From: Sulfurimonas aquatica
GTDB taxonomy: Bacteria; Campylobacterota; Campylobacteria; Campylobacterales; Sulfurimonadaceae
Direction: 5' to 3'
Assembly: GCF_017357825.1 (NCBI RefSeq)
Contig: NZ_CP046072.1
Location: forward strand, 2,232,001-2,296,000
Length of the DNA: 64,000 nucleotides
Shown here: piece after piece, positions 15,668-26,176 of the stretch
How the letters are laid out: each line of letters begins with the position of its first letter
Numbering within the stretch: the stretch's first letter is position 1
The notes under the pieces: generated by a model
Told to the model about the DNA's origin: nothing
The model's database searches: none
Seen by the model: the letters and a program-made list of their open reading frames with translations, nothing else
Program-made: the position numbers and the translations under genes

Positions 15668-16099
15668 ATGGGTACAATGTTATTAACACTTGGTGCAGGA
15701 CTATTTTTTGGTCTAATTGTTTTTTTTACATGTGAAGAGAAATCACTTAAAGATGCTGATTTTTCTGACATGAAAGGTCTTTTTACTCAAGAGCTAAAAG
15801 CAACGGAATGTATTGGACAGTTTCAAACTATTCGCTATATGCTTATCTATTTCATTAGTTTAGTGATTTTTGATTTAATGATTATACATTTTGTTTATGT
15901 TCCAAATGAACTCTTTGCACTTAAAGAAGTTGCGTTAGCATATACTTTTATACCTTCACTATTAGGTTCATGGGTAATTTTACTTGTAAAATGGACTTAT
16001 CAACCTGTAATAAAACTCGCTTCGTCATTTATGTATGGATCAGTTTTCATTGCAGCTTCTGTAATTGCATATGTTCTGTCTTACCTTATAATAGGCTAA
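15668..16099 (+). CDS. Small integral membrane protein of unknown function
   Basis: The 143-residue protein has about four hydrophobic segments (near 2-21, 55-77, 86-108 and 117-141) with a charged loop between the first and second. The stretch ATECIGQFQTIRYMLIYFISLVIFD faintly recalls subunit A of NADH-quinone oxidoreductase, but length and topology differ and no other nuo gene is near, so I do not assign it. A TATAAT at 15629-15634 precedes it. It stands before the TPR gene with a 122-base gap. Confidence 0.7.
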   Translation: MGTMLLTLGAGLFFGLIVFFTCEEKSLKDADFSDMKGLFTQELKATECIGQFQTIRYMLIYFISLVIFDLMIIHFVYVPNELFALKEVALAYTFIPSLLGSWVILLVKWTYQPVIKLASSFMYGSVFIAASVIAYVLSYLIIG

Positions 16100-16221
16100 T
16101 TCAAACTCTCTCTAGTCTTTTAGGGCTAGAAGAGCTTTTAAATCGTAAGTTTACCTCTATCTAAAGCAAAAATTAATCATCTAGATAATAGACTATATTA
16201 TGAAAACATTCAAGGTAATAA

Positions 16222-18558
16222 ATGGCTGATTTAGAAGAAGAGATAATAATTATTGAAGATAGTGAAGCCGCCGAGAACTTACATCCCACTGAGGAAAAAG
16301 TAGAGGAGTCATTAGATAGCTCTAAAAAGAAAAAAATAATTATTTTTGCTGCACTTGGTCTGCTTCTCATATTAATCATAATTCTTACTATTGTACTTCT
16401 TAGTAAATCTCCTCAAAAAGTAATACCACTTGATATGGATCTTTTAGATGAAAAACTTGAAAATCAAACAGAGGAAAAAATAGAACCGAGTAAACTAGAA
16501 AACATGATAGCAAAAGCAAACTATCTTTATACGAATGGTTCTAAAGAAAAAGCACTCTCACTTTATGAAAATATAGCTCACTACAGTGAAGCAATCTCTG
16601 AATACAACTTAGGAGTAGCTCAACTAAAAAACGAGCAGTATGCTTTGGCGTTAAAAACATTTACAAGAGCAATTAAAAACGATGAAAAAAGATGTGTAAG
16701 CGCTATAAATGCTGCAGTCTGCTCTTTACATTTAAAAGATCAAGAGAGTTTTAAATACTATATAGATTTAGCCTATGCTTACCTTCCATATGAAGTTAAT
16801 TCACCTCTATACTCATACTACTACACTCTTATAAGTTACTATAATCAAGATTATATCAATGCACTTAATTCACTTAAAAACGCAACTTCAAATGAGTATG
16901 AAACTACCCAGAAAAACCTCGCTGCAAGAATTAACGCTCTTTATGGGAATGACTATGAAGCTATTGATATCATTGAAAAAAACAATGAGCACCTTGATGA
17001 CTTTTCGCTTGGTCTCTTATATGCGAGGATAGGAGATTTTGCACTTGCAAATAACCATTTTGATGAAGCAATCATAAAAAATATTCAGCCTGTAAAAGCA
17101 CAACTTGCACTTGCTCTTATTAGTCTCAAGTCTGGTCAGCTAAAACGCTCTGCATCTAAAATAAAAAATGTAACCGATATGTATCCAGAGGAAGTTTATG
17201 AGCACTATCCAATAAAAGTCAAACTTAAAGATTCTCTTTTTGATACTCAAAAAGCACAAAAGCTCTACCGAGATAAAATCATTCATTCAAAGAGCACTAT
17301 ATTTCAGAAAATATTTACTTTTTCTCCCTATAAAGTTTTTAACGCTAATAAAACAATTAGCTATATTAGGAAAGGAAATGCCAATATTTACATAGATAAT
17401 ATTCAAGCGGCAAAAGAGTATCTAAAAACAAGTTCATCATCATCAAATGTAAATATCGGTATTACAAGGGCCATTAAAAAAGCATTAAACCTTCAAATAA
17501 GAGAGGCAAACCTTGATTTACAAGAGCTTATCAAGATTCAGCCAAAACACTCAATATTACACTATAATTTAGCTCTTACTTATGCTCAAATGGGAGATAA
17601 TAAAAAGGCTCATGAGCACTTCTTACGTTCATACTACCTTGATGCAAAAAACTATCTCTCAGGTGTTTATGCAGTTATGACCTCACAGTTGATACATAAA
17701 GAGTCAAAAAAACTAAAATCTATCCTTATTGATTCTATTACAAGTGAAGAAGCGAGTGAAGAAAAAGAGCTTTACAAAACACTTCTGTATATCAGTGAGA
17801 ACAACTATGTATCTGCTATAGAGTGGCTGGATAATGATTATAAACAACGCCCCCTTTATCTAACTCTTAATACTATTATCGCATTAAAACTAAACCGTTT
17901 AGATATAGCTAAACAAGCTACAAACAAGCTCACAGTTTTATTACCAAATGATATACTCCCTCATCTAATGTATATAGATACTCATTTTAGTGAGTATAAA
18001 CCAAAAGAGTATGCGAATGAGGTACTTAATTACTTAAAAAAACAAGACTTTAATTTTAATGATCTCTACCATGGTCCATATATTACACGCTATTTATATA
18101 TACAAGAAAACCTAATAACGGGTAAACTCTACTTTTTACGTGAACAACTTAAAAAAGTTCTTCAAACAACAGATACAAATACACATGAAATAGAGAGTGC
18201 CCTTGCTCTTGCATCACTTTATGATAAGCAGTTTGAAGAGTCTTACACTCTTTATAACCACATTATTGATGACTTACAAGTGAGGGATTCTTATACTCTA
18301 TTTATGGGAGCGGTTGCTTCAACCGCTGCGGGACACCACGAAAATGCAATAGCACTCCTGGAACTATCAAAATTAAAAGACAGTGATTTCTTTGAGAGCC
18401 GCTATGCACTTGCTCTACTATACTTAGAGGTTAAAAATAATGCAGGAGCTGTAATTCAACTCTCTAGAATAGAAGAAGATGGTTTTATTTCGCAGTATTT
18501 TGATTTTAGTATAAATACAAATGAGTTACTCTTCAAGAAGCAACATCCAAAAGAGTAG
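16222..18558 (+). CDS. Large TPR protein with one N-terminal membrane segment (PflB-like candidate)
   Basis: The 778-residue protein has an acidic cytoplasmic N-terminus (LEEEIIIIEDSE), one membrane helix at about 38-62 (KKKKIIIFAALGLLLILII) and then more than 700 residues of helical repeats. These include recognisable TPRs (YNLGVAQLKNEQYALALKTFTRAI, LHYNLALTYAQMGDNKKAHEHF). By topology these are periplasmic. This matches in size and layout the flagellar motor disc protein PflB of Campylobacter, but I see no flagellar neighbour, so the name is only a suggestion. It ends three bases from the convergent psd-like gene. Confidence 0.65.
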   Translation: MADLEEEIIIIEDSEAAENLHPTEEKVEESLDSSKKKKIIIFAALGLLLILIIILTIVLLSKSPQKVIPLDMDLLDEKLENQTEEKIEPSKLENMIAKANYLYTNGSKEKALSLYENIAHYSEAISEYNLGVAQLKNEQYALALKTFTRAIKNDEKRCVSAINAAVCSLHLKDQESFKYYIDLAYAYLPYEVNSPLYSYYYTLISYYNQDYINALNSLKNATSNEYETTQKNLAARINALYGNDYEAIDIIEKNNEHLDDFSLGLLYARIGDFALANNHFDEAIIKNIQPVKAQLALALISLKSGQLKRSASKIKNVTDMYPEEVYEHYPIKVKLKDSLFDTQKAQKLYRDKIIHSKSTIFQKIFTFSPYKVFNANKTISYIRKGNANIYIDNIQAAKEYLKTSSSSSNVNIGITRAIKKALNLQIREANLDLQELIKIQPKHSILHYNLALTYAQMGDNKKAHEHFLRSYYLDAKNYLSGVYAVMTSQLIHKESKKLKSILIDSITSEEASEEKELYKTLLYISENNYVSAIEWLDNDYKQRPLYLTLNTIIALKLNRLDIAKQATNKLTVLLPNDILPHLMYIDTHFSEYKPKEYANEVLNYLKKQDFNFNDLYHGPYITRYLYIQENLITGKLYFLREQLKKVLQTTDTNTHEIESALALASLYDKQFEESYTLYNHIIDDLQVRDSYTLFMGAVASTAAGHHENAIALLELSKLKDSDFFESRYALALLYLEVKNNAGAVIQLSRIEEDGFISQYFDFSINTNELLFKKQHPKE

Positions 18559-18560
18559 AT

Positions 18561-19196
18561 TTAAGAAAAATAGCCTAAAAGTGTCTCTGAAGATTTAATC
18601 TCACTTGAAATATTTACATCAAGTCTAAAATTACTTGGAAGATATATACTTGTAACTCCACAAAGTATAACACCATATCTAGATGTTTGATGTAGTTGTT
18701 GTGAAACTTTAAGATCAAAAGATATTGGAGCAAAACTTTGAGAGAGTCTATGCATTACTTTTACTCTATTGTTAGACTCATCTCTAAAGACCACAGTACA
18801 GCTCTCATTAATACTTGAAAATAGCTTACTATTTTTTGAAACTCTTGTCCCATTTACTAGATTTATTGCTTCAACTTTAGAATTCATGGGAGCTCTTAAT
18901 ATAGAGATATCACTATACCCACTCTCGACATCCACTCTATAGCTATATTCCCTATCATCTTCTAGTTCTACTATTGCACTTACTACACCATCACAAGGAG
19001 CTACTACACTAAAGTTTGCAAACATAGGTAATTGGCGTTCTGGATTTCTATATACATAAACTAAAAAAAGAACTATGGTAAGTGATACAAGAGAGAGAAA
19101 AGAGAGATCTAAAAGAGAGAAGAGTATAAACGCAACTAAGGAATAAGATATATATATCCAACCCTCTTTTGCTACAGGAAGAAGATTACTCTTCAT
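18561..19196 (-). CDS. Phosphatidylserine-decarboxylase-like membrane protein without the self-cleavage Ser
   Basis: With start at the ATG 19196 the protein has 211 residues; the alternative TTG at 19220 lies deeper in ftsH and is less likely. It has a double membrane segment at about 15-60, then YRNPER, VAPCDGVVSAI, RAPMNSKVEAI and RYGVILCGVTSIYLP, which line up with short (A-type) phosphatidylserine decarboxylases. Those enzymes cut themselves at a Gly-Ser in the segment before YLP to make the pyruvoyl group; here it reads CGVTSIYLP, with no Gly-Ser, so activity is doubtful. The position after cheY-prmA-ftsH is the same as in Campylobacter and Helicobacter, where pssA follows; pssA is absent here. 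Confidence 0.75.
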   Translation of the reverse strand: MKSNLLPVAKEGWIYISYSLVAFILFSLLDLSFLSLVSLTIVLFLVYVYRNPERQLPMFANFSVVAPCDGVVSAIVELEDDREYSYRVDVESGYSDISILRAPMNSKVEAINLVNGTRVSKNSKLFSSINESCTVVFRDESNNRVKVMHRLSQSFAPISFDLKVSQQLHQTSRYGVILCGVTSIYLPSNFRLDVNISSEIKSSETLLGYFS

Positions 19197-21153
19197 CACT
19201 CGGTCCAGCTTTTTTATCAATCATAGATGCATCATCCTTTAACTCTTCACTTATATCATCAGAGCTTTTAACAACTTTTGATTCCATCTCATTATCTTTT
19301 TCAAAGTCAATTATGATTTTTACTACTTCTTCGCCTGTAATATTTTCTTTCTTGTAAAGAAGAGCTACCATCTTTTCTATAGCACCTCTATACTCTTCAA
19401 GTCTAGCTAAAACAACTGCATATCTTTCGCTTAAAGATGTTTTTATAAACTCATCCATATTTTCAGCCATCTTATCACTATACTCACGAGTTGATTGCAT
19501 ACCACCTCCACTCAAGAATGATTGTCTACTTTTTTCTAAAACCATTAGACCAGCAATATCACTCATTCCATATGTTTGAACCATAGATTTTATAATATCT
19601 GTAGCACGCTCAAGATCATTTCCAGCACCTGTAGATATCTCACCTATGAAAACTTCTTCAGCAGCACGACCACCAAGAAGCACATCTACTTCTGCCCAAA
19701 GTTCATGGCGTTGCATCATGAACTTATTTTCTTCAGGTTTGTTTAGTGTATACCCAAGTGCGGCTAAACCACGTGGAACTATAGATACTTTAGATACTTT
19801 CTTAGCACCAACAGTAGTTTCTGCAAGAAGTGCATGTCCACTTTCGTGATAAGCTACTATCTTTTTCTCTTTAGGGTTAATTCTGCGAGACTTTTTAGCT
19901 AGCCCTGCTAAGGCACGCTCAACTGACTCAAAAAGATCTTGTTGCTTAACTGTTTTTTGACTTTTTCTACCAGCTAATAGTGCAGCTTCATTGATAATAT
20001 TTGCCAAATCAGCACCTGCAAGTCCTGCAGTAAGACGAGCAACCTCTTCAAGTTCTACGTCAGAGTCCATCTTAACACCCTTAACGTGAACTTTAAGAAT
20101 CTTAACTCTACCCTCAAAATCTGGTTTGTCAACTAACACTTGTCTATCAAAACGCCCAGGTCTTAAAAGTGCTTGATCTAATACTTCAGGTCTATTTGTA
20201 GCAGCTAAAATAATAATTGGAGTATCTGTACCAAATCCATCCATCTCTGCAAGAAGCTGATTTAGCGTTTGCTCACGTTCATCATTTCCACCCATGCTTG
20301 CACCACTTGCTCGACTCTTACCAATAGCATCTATCTCATCTATAAATATAATACTTGGAGCATCTTTTTTTGCTTGCTCAAACAGATCACGAACACGAGC
20401 TGCACCAACACCAACAAACATCTCAATGAAACTAGAACCACTTACCGAGAAGAATGGCACTTCAGCTTCACCAGCAACTGCCTTAGCAAGAAGTGTTTTA
20501 CCAGTACCTGGACTACCTACAAGAAGAACTCCTTTAGGAATCTTCGCACCTATTTCAACATAACGAGCAGGATATTTTAAAAAGTCAACTATCTCTTGAA
20601 CTTCTTCTTTAGCCTCTTCAACACCTGCTACATCATCAAACTTAGTTTTAGGTTTTTCAGAATTTACCATCTTTTTTGAGTTACCCATGCCGAGTAAACC
20701 GCCACCCATACTTTTTTGCATACGCCCAGCAAAAAACATCCAGATAGCTATGATTATTAAAAATGGAAATAACCAACCAAACATTTCTGTAAACCAGTTT
20801 GTCTCGCTAAAACCGCTATATTCTATACCTTGTTTATCAAGTGATTCCACAAGTTTTGTATCACCCTTAACAATTCTAGTTGTATATACTTTTGTACCAT
20901 CAGAGGAAGTAGCTTTGATGTAACTCTGACCAATTTCTACTTTGCCTACACTTCTTGAATCAACAAGCGATTTTAACTCAGAGTAACTTACTTGCTTTAC
21001 TCTTGTGTTTCCACCTAGAGCTGCAGTACTAGAACCACCACCTTCACCTACTAAGACTTTAAAAAGCAAAATAATTACTACGGAAAATATAGCAAATGTT
21101 ATGAGTGGATTTTTATTAAAAAAATTATTGTTGTTGTTTTCTTGTTTTGACAT
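19186..21153 (-). CDS. ftsH: ATP-dependent zinc metalloprotease FtsH
   Basis: The 655-residue protein has two N-terminal membrane helices (about 15-35 and 125-145) around a periplasmic domain, the AAA+ module with [14 protein letters not shown] and the second region of homology [21 protein letters not shown], and the Zn site HESGHA. It degrades membrane and short-lived regulatory proteins. The C-terminal tail is acidic ([10 protein letters not shown]). It lies 20 bases after prmA and its end overlaps the next gene by 11 bases, in an order conserved in the phylum. Confidence 0.97.
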   Translation of the reverse strand: MSKQENNNNNFFNKNPLITFAIFSVVIILLFKVLVGEGGGSSTAALGGNTRVKQVSYSELKSLVDSRSVGKVEIGQSYIKATSSDGTKVYTTRIVKGDTKLVESLDKQGIEYSGFSETNWFTEMFGWLFPFLIIIAIWMFFAGRMQKSMGGGLLGMGNSKKMVNSEKPKTKFDDVAGVEEAKEEVQEIVDFLKYPARYVEIGAKIPKGVLLVGSPGTGKTLLAKAVAGEAEVPFFSVSGSSFIEMFVGVGAARVRDLFEQAKKDAPSIIFIDEIDAIGKSRASGASMGGNDEREQTLNQLLAEMDGFGTDTPIIILAATNRPEVLDQALLRPGRFDRQVLVDKPDFEGRVKILKVHVKGVKMDSDVELEEVARLTAGLAGADLANIINEAALLAGRKSQKTVKQQDLFESVERALAGLAKKSRRINPKEKKIVAYHESGHALLAETTVGAKKVSKVSIVPRGLAALGYTLNKPEENKFMMQRHELWAEVDVLLGGRAAEEVFIGEISTGAGNDLERATDIIKSMVQTYGMSDIAGLMVLEKSRQSFLSGGGMQSTREYSDKMAENMDEFIKTSLSERYAVVLARLEEYRGAIEKMVALLYKKENITGEEVVKIIIDFEKDNEMESKVVKSSDDISEELKDDASMIDKKAGPSDEE

Positions 21154-21173
21154 TTTGATTTATCTCTTTTGTA

Positions 21174-22001
21174 TTATTTTCTTTTTAAAATTAAAGTAAC
21201 CCATTCATCTTGAGCTATTTTTTCGACTATTTCACAATCTTTATAAAAGTTTAAAACTTTATCTTCATATTTATCTAAAATACCTGACAAGATAAGAATA
21301 GCATCTTCTTTTAAGGCATTTTTTAAATCATTGGCTATAAAAGTTAAAACATCTGCGACTATATTTGCTACAACTAAGTTATATTTTTTAGATATAAGTG
21401 AAGATGAGCCTTCCCATATATTATCAAATACTAACTCATTAAGTTTTGCATTTTCTACTGAGTTATTAACCGAAATAGGATCTGTATCACATGCGTCTAC
21501 ACTCGCACCTAATTTCATTGCTGCGATACCAAGTATTCCACTGCCGCAACCAACATCTAAAACATCATCACCTTTTTTTACATAGTGTGATATAGCTTTT
21601 AGAGCTGAAGCTGTTGTAGGATGATGCCCCGTTCCAAAAGCTAATGCAGGATCAATAACAATGTTTATTAGTTCTGGATTCGCTTTACTCCATGTTGGAT
21701 GAATATAGAATTTATCAATAGCGAGAGGTTCTATACTTTTCTGGTAGGACTCTACCCAATCACTATTTTGAAGTTTTGTTTGAGTACACTCAATATCTAT
21801 CTCTTGCTTTAGGGCTTTTTGGAGAGCTTCAGCAAACTGCTCAAGTCCCCATACTATAGTCTCAAGTTCATCCTCACTTCGAATAATAAAGCCATCACTA
21901 TTTTCTTCAAAACCTACAGGAAGTGTATCTGATAAAAAGTCGGAAAAAAGTGAGTGGTGGGAGGAAACTTTAACTACTAACTCGAAGTAGTGCTCTTGCA
22001 T
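21174..22001 (-). CDS. prmA: Ribosomal protein L11 methyltransferase
   Basis: The 275-residue protein has the PrmA pattern: an N-terminal substrate-recognition part, DPALAFGTGHHPTT before the SAM site DVGCGSGILGIAAMKLGA, and the catalytic-loop segment VVANIVADVL. It trimethylates L11. Its ATG overlaps the cheY stop codon, giving translational coupling, the arrangement also seen in Helicobacter and Campylobacter. Confidence 0.95.
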   Translation of the reverse strand: MQEHYFELVVKVSSHHSLFSDFLSDTLPVGFEENSDGFIIRSEDELETIVWGLEQFAEALQKALKQEIDIECTQTKLQNSDWVESYQKSIEPLAIDKFYIHPTWSKANPELINIVIDPALAFGTGHHPTTASALKAISHYVKKGDDVLDVGCGSGILGIAAMKLGASVDACDTDPISVNNSVENAKLNELVFDNIWEGSSSLISKKYNLVVANIVADVLTFIANDLKNALKEDAILILSGILDKYEDKVLNFYKDCEIVEKIAQDEWVTLILKRK

Positions 22002-22375
22002 TACTCCGCAACACCCATTACTGCACCAAGTTTTTCTTTTAAAACTTGTGGAGTAAATGGTTTAACAATATAGTTGTTTACACCCGCTTTTAATGCTGTT
22101 ATAACTTCTGCTTTACCACCCTCAGTAGTTACCATAATAATTGGAACATCAGTGAATCTTTCATCAGCACGAACTTTTTTAACAAGTTCTAAGCCATTCA
22201 TCTCAGGCATATTCCAGTCGGTAATAAGCATATCTATATCAGGATTTGCATCCATCGCTGCCCAACCTTCAAGACCATCAGCACCCTCTAAAATGTCTTT
22301 ATATCCAAGACGAGCTAGTGTATTTTTAATAATACGACGCATTGTAGAGCTATCATCAACAACAAGTAATTTCAA
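22001..22375 (-). CDS. cheY: Chemotaxis response regulator CheY
   Basis: The 124-residue single receiver domain has D7, D8, phosphoacceptor D53 (ITDWNMP), T83 and K105 (VKPF), all key residues of CheY. It would carry the phosphoryl signal to the flagellar switch. The start is TTG, preceded by AAGGA at proper distance. It heads the cheY-prmA-ftsH-psd-like unit. Confidence 0.93.
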   Translation of the reverse strand: MKLLVVDDSSTMRRIIKNTLARLGYKDILEGADGLEGWAAMDANPDIDMLITDWNMPEMNGLELVKKVRADERFTDVPIIMVTTEGGKAEVITALKAGVNNYIVKPFTPQVLKEKLGAVMGVAE

Positions 22376-22443
22376 GAGGAAATCCTTTTCAAAAATTTAT
22401 AAATTTAGTCTCTAATAATATCGAAATTTTGTTTGTTTTACTA

Positions 22444-23154
22444 TTAATCAAGTAATTTAAACATTTTTGGAAGGTCTAATCTTCCTTCATAATAAGCTTT
22501 CCCGATGATAACGCCATCTACTTCTTTCGTAGCAATTAAGGCAGTGATATCATCTTCATCTTTAACACCACCACTCGCAATTGTACTAACGCCACTCGCA
22601 CGAGCAATGTCTAGAGTAAACTCAACATTAACACCACTTAGAGTTCCATCTTTACCAACATCTGTACAGATAATCGCTTCAACACCAGCATTAGCGAACT
22701 CACGAGCAAGGTCTGTCGCTTTCATTGTACTAACCTCTCCCCATCCTTCTACTGCTACATATCCATCTATTGCATCTATTCCAACTGCGATTGGATATTT
22801 TGAAGCCATATCTCTTACAAATTGTGGATTTTTAACTGCAATAGAGCCTAAAATAATTCTATCAATGCCTATCTCTAACATTTTCTTGATGGTCTCTTCA
22901 TCACGAATCCCACCACCAAGTTCAAGCTTAACATTACAGTTTTCTCTAATTTTAATAATTGAATCTAAGTTTTTTGGCTCTCCTGCAAATGCACCATTTA
23001 AGTCAACTAAGTGTACCCATTCTGCACCCATCTCCTCAAATTTTTTTACAAGTTCATAAGGTTCACTTGAATAAACTTTTGCGCTATCCATAAGACCCTT
23101 CGTAAGTCTAACCGCCTGTCCATCTTTTAAATCTATCGCTGGGTATAAAGTCAT
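22444..23154 (-). CDS. hisA: Phosphoribosylformimino-AICAR ribotide isomerase
   Basis: The 236-residue TIM barrel has [14 protein letters not shown] with the catalytic Asp at the start, [12 protein letters not shown], and the second phosphate-binding region [14 protein letters not shown]. It performs the Amadori isomerisation of histidine synthesis. It follows hisH by five bases, as in other members of the phylum. Confidence 0.96.
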   Translation of the reverse strand: MTLYPAIDLKDGQAVRLTKGLMDSAKVYSSEPYELVKKFEEMGAEWVHLVDLNGAFAGEPKNLDSIIKIRENCNVKLELGGGIRDEETIKKMLEIGIDRIILGSIAVKNPQFVRDMASKYPIAVGIDAIDGYVAVEGWGEVSTMKATDLAREFANAGVEAIICTDVGKDGTLSGVNVEFTLDIARASGVSTIASGGVKDEDDITALIATKEVDGVIIGKAYYEGRLDLPKMFKLLD

Positions 23155-23159
23155 TGTTA

Positions 23160-23771
23160 TTATAATCCTATAAAGTTTTCTAAAATTTTAAGTCCATTTT
23201 CATGGCTTTTCTCAGGGTGAGGTTGAATCCCCATAATATTCCCATGAGCTACTGCTGAAGTAAATTCATATCCATACTCTGTTCGTCCTATTATGTCATT
23301 CTCATTCTCACAGTTAACATGAAAAGTATGTACAAAATATAGGTAGTGTTCTTCATCTAAGTTATTAAACAGTGGATGCTCAGTTGTGAACATTCTATTC
23401 CAGCCCATATGTGGAATTTTAAGTGGTTCACTAAACTTAGAACTATCAAAAGGAGTCACTTTTCCTTTTATAAGTCCAAGTCCCTCATGATCTCCAAACT
23501 CCTCACTACTATCAAAAAGAAGCTGCATGCCAAGACAAATGCCAAGCATAGGCTTGCTACTCGCAGCAAACTCTCTTATAGCATCTATCATATCACGTTC
23601 ACGAAGATGCTCCATTGCATCCCCAAATGCGCCAACGCCAGGAAGTATTAACTTATCGTACTCTTTAAACTTCTTAGGGTCACTCTCCACTACGGTATCT
23701 TTTCCAAGTTTAGCAAAAGCATTTTTTACACTCGCTAAATTTCCCATATTGTAATCAACTATTGCAATCAT
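23160..23771 (-). CDS. hisH: Imidazole glycerol phosphate synthase glutaminase subunit
   Basis: The 203-residue class I amidotransferase starts [18 protein letters not shown] and has the nucleophile Cys in [10 protein letters not shown] and the His in IQPHPEKS. It feeds ammonia to HisF, which is not in this window. Its start overlaps the end of the preceding PDC-domain gene by four bases (ATGA type). Confidence 0.96.
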   Translation of the reverse strand: MIAIVDYNMGNLASVKNAFAKLGKDTVVESDPKKFKEYDKLILPGVGAFGDAMEHLRERDMIDAIREFAASSKPMLGICLGMQLLFDSSEEFGDHEGLGLIKGKVTPFDSSKFSEPLKIPHMGWNRMFTTEHPLFNNLDEEHYLYFVHTFHVNCENENDIIGRTEYGYEFTSAVAHGNIMGIQPHPEKSHENGLKILENFIGL

Positions 23772-24673
23772 TCATCTATCTTTAATTTAGTAAATCTAAT
23801 GTATACTGCCAAGCCGATCAGTAGCATCGCCACTCCAGCTACGATATACATTGCATATATTAGTTTACTTGGGTCGGTTATCGCAAACTTAAATACAAGC
23901 ATTAAAGCTTCGATAGAGAGTGCAATAATTATAGAACCCAAGAAACGCACCATAGTCTTATGCGGACCCGATATGTTGTTTTCTTTATGCCGCCCCATTA
24001 TCTCTTCTTCTATAAGGGTCTTGGCAAGATCAAATATGGCCAGCGATAATGTAAGCAAGATAGTTGCCTCAAAAACATTTTTAATTTCAAAATGTTCAGG
24101 TGTAATTTCATAAACAAAAAAGCTATCTATACCTTTTAAAAATAGGAGCATTGCCACGGCAATAAGTGCTACAGCAAAAATAGCATATGAATATTTGAAA
24201 AATATACCAAAAAATGAATCTAAAGTATTTAAACGAGCTATTTCAATAACGGAATTAAATGGCATGTCAAGACATGCTACAAACTTAATCTTTCCATCTT
24301 CAGAGTAAATTGGTGCAGAAGCCGTAACAGTAAGCCCATTCGTTATTAGCGATGGATATGGATCGGTGATACTACATCGCCCTTCCCTTATAGCACGGTA
24401 ATAATAGGCACGCTCTGCTCTAATCTTCCCTATATCTTCTTCGATCTCTTTATTTTTTGTGTATGTAGGACTTACTTGAACTCCTGCATTATCTAAAAGG
24501 TAAACACCTTCACAGTTCTCTAAATCTGCTTTTATTTTGAGTAGATTAGGTATTACCATCTCTTGAGTTAAGGAGGGTAGTCTGTTTGGGATATTTTTAG
24601 AAAATAGGTAACAAAAGTATGCACGAACCTTTGTTCTTCCCATCGCAAAATTTTGTATATCTGAAGCAACCAT
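23768..24673 (-). CDS. PDC-sensor (Cache-like) domain membrane protein
   Basis: The 301-residue protein begins with a Cache/PDC-like sensor region (about 1-135) with VYLLDNAGVQVSPTY, GRCSITDPYPSLITNGLTVTASAPIY and VACLDMPF. It is followed by four or five membrane helices (about 155-180, 205-225, 240-262, 270-292). There is no N-terminal membrane helix or signal peptide and no output domain such as a kinase or methyl-accepting region, so its signalling role is unknown. It is coupled to hisH by a four-base overlap. Confidence 0.7.
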   Translation of the reverse strand: MVASDIQNFAMGRTKVRAYFCYLFSKNIPNRLPSLTQEMVIPNLLKIKADLENCEGVYLLDNAGVQVSPTYTKNKEIEEDIGKIRAERAYYYRAIREGRCSITDPYPSLITNGLTVTASAPIYSEDGKIKFVACLDMPFNSVIEIARLNTLDSFFGIFFKYSYAIFAVALIAVAMLLFLKGIDSFFVYEITPEHFEIKNVFEATILLTLSLAIFDLAKTLIEEEIMGRHKENNISGPHKTMVRFLGSIIIALSIEALMLVFKFAITDPSKLIYAMYIVAGVAMLLIGLAVYIRFTKLKIDE

Positions 24674-24736
24674 TCTTTTAGCCTTCTAAAATATTTATGT
24701 TTTTAAAATTATATCAAAGCGATAGTTAGAGCTAAA

Positions 24737-25228
24737 TTATTTTACTTCAAAATCACTTGTATGTTCACCTATATCTTTATGTGTATGTTCTGGCTGGTGA
24801 GTAAGGCTAGGTCCAAATACTTTTTTAATGATTGATTTAAAACCTTTTTCATTCTCTTCATACTCTCTCTCAGTCTCCTGAAGTGACATCTCCCAAGCTG
24901 ATGAAAAACCGGGAGCTTTAAGCATCATTTTTCGTAATGCTCCATCATATATATTTAAAAGTCTAAGTTCAGCACGACCAGGCTTTTGCCCTAATGACTG
25001 TACTGAAATTCTAAGATTCTCATTCTCTTTTTTAAGAGTAGTGAGTTCATTTTCTAAATTTTTACTTCCCTCACTTGTAATCTTCATCTGACGATTTAAG
25101 TGCTCTTTATACTCTTTTATCTCTTTTTTGTAAGCTCTTAACTCAAATCTAGACTTTATATAACTCAAAAACCAACCTACAACAGCTGCACCGATAATCA
25201 ATAAAATTCCTAGGTAACTTAATTCCAT
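24737..25228 (-). CDS. Membrane-anchored coiled-coil protein
   Basis: The 163-residue protein has one N-terminal membrane helix (about 4-24) followed by a charged coiled coil (about 28-80, with repeating Glu/Lys) and a mixed C-terminal part ending in a His-rich stretch (HQPEHTHKDIGEHTS) that might bind metal. No known family is recognised. It stands between the his genes and a divergent phosphoesterase gene. Confidence 0.65.
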   Translation of the reverse strand: MELSYLGILLIIGAAVVGWFLSYIKSRFELRAYKKEIKEYKEHLNRQMKITSEGSKNLENELTTLKKENENLRISVQSLGQKPGRAELRLLNIYDGALRKMMLKAPGFSSAWEMSLQETEREYEENEKGFKSIIKKVFGPSLTHQPEHTHKDIGEHTSDFEVK

Positions 25229-25324
25229 ATATAACTCCTTAATAATTAACTTAGTGTAACAAAATTCTGTTAATAATTAACTTTGCACTGCTATACTTCA
25301 TCATAAAAATATAAGGATATAGTT

Positions 25325-26161
25325 ATGCCAAAAATATCAAGACGTGGTTTTATGAAAAGTGCTCTGGCTATGGGTGCATTACCTCTTATGGCAAATTCTA
25401 GCAAATCCGAAACTCTAAGATTTATACACATAACCGATTCCCATATGGACTTGGGTGATAGTGATAGTGTAGATGCGATGAAGTTAATGGCTACGTTTAT
25501 CAATGAAAACTACAAAGATTTAGACTTTGTACTCTTTGGTGGTGACAACTTCAACAATAATGTTATTGGAAATAAAGATGCTCTAGTTTTTAAAGAGATT
25601 ATAGAAACTCTCCACTGCAGGGCACTTGTAGTTCGGGGAAATAAAGAATCTTCTCCTAAACCAAACGACTCTATTCATTTAGAAGAGTTTAAAACACTTT
25701 TTCATACAGCAAAAAATCTCAAAGTGTTTGGTAAAGATTGGCTATATGAAGTAAAAGGATACAATGTTTTAGGACTAGATAGCTGTATATATGGAAAGAA
25801 CAATGGCCTTTATACCGAGGAGACACTTAAATTCGCAGAAAAAACTCTTCAAAATAAAAAACCAACACTCATTCTAAACCATCATCCATATACAAATTAT
25901 TGGGGTGGCACTGAATCAGCTGATATACAGAAGTATGTCTTAGGAAACTCTAATGAAGTTCAAAAAAGACTCTTTAGATATCATAACCTTATCCTAACAC
26001 TATCAGGGCATAAACATATAGATTCTGTAAAAGATTTGGATCACACAAAGATGGTAGTCACTCGAGGCTTTGTGAGACCACTTGATTTAGACATGTACCC
26101 AATGCGTTATGTTGAACTAAATGGAAATAAAATAAGTGAAAAATTAATTTATACTTCTTAA
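25325..26161 (+). CDS. Tat-exported calcineurin-type metallophosphoesterase
   Basis: The 278-residue protein starts with a twin-arginine signal (SRRGFMKSALAMGALPL). The mature part has the metallophosphoesterase motifs in order: HITDSHMD, FGGDNFN, VRGNKES, NHHPYTN and SGHKH. These bind two metal ions. The substrate is unknown; the signal places it in the periplasm. It is followed 15 bases later by waaC, but the two need not be functionally related. Confidence 0.85.
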   Translation: MPKISRRGFMKSALAMGALPLMANSSKSETLRFIHITDSHMDLGDSDSVDAMKLMATFINENYKDLDFVLFGGDNFNNNVIGNKDALVFKEIIETLHCRALVVRGNKESSPKPNDSIHLEEFKTLFHTAKNLKVFGKDWLYEVKGYNVLGLDSCIYGKNNGLYTEETLKFAEKTLQNKKPTLILNHHPYTNYWGGTESADIQKYVLGNSNEVQKRLFRYHNLILTLSGHKHIDSVKDLDHTKMVVTRGFVRPLDLDMYPMRYVELNGNKISEKLIYTS

Positions 26162-26176
26162 GATATAATATCATTA

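Noticed and set aside
15668-16099. NADH-quinone oxidoreductase subunit A
   Set aside because: Only one short stretch is similar; helix count, length and lack of other nuo genes argue against it.
19197-19220. TTG start of the psd-like gene at 19220
   Set aside because: ATG at 19196 gives a normal family N-terminus and a short ftsH overlap.
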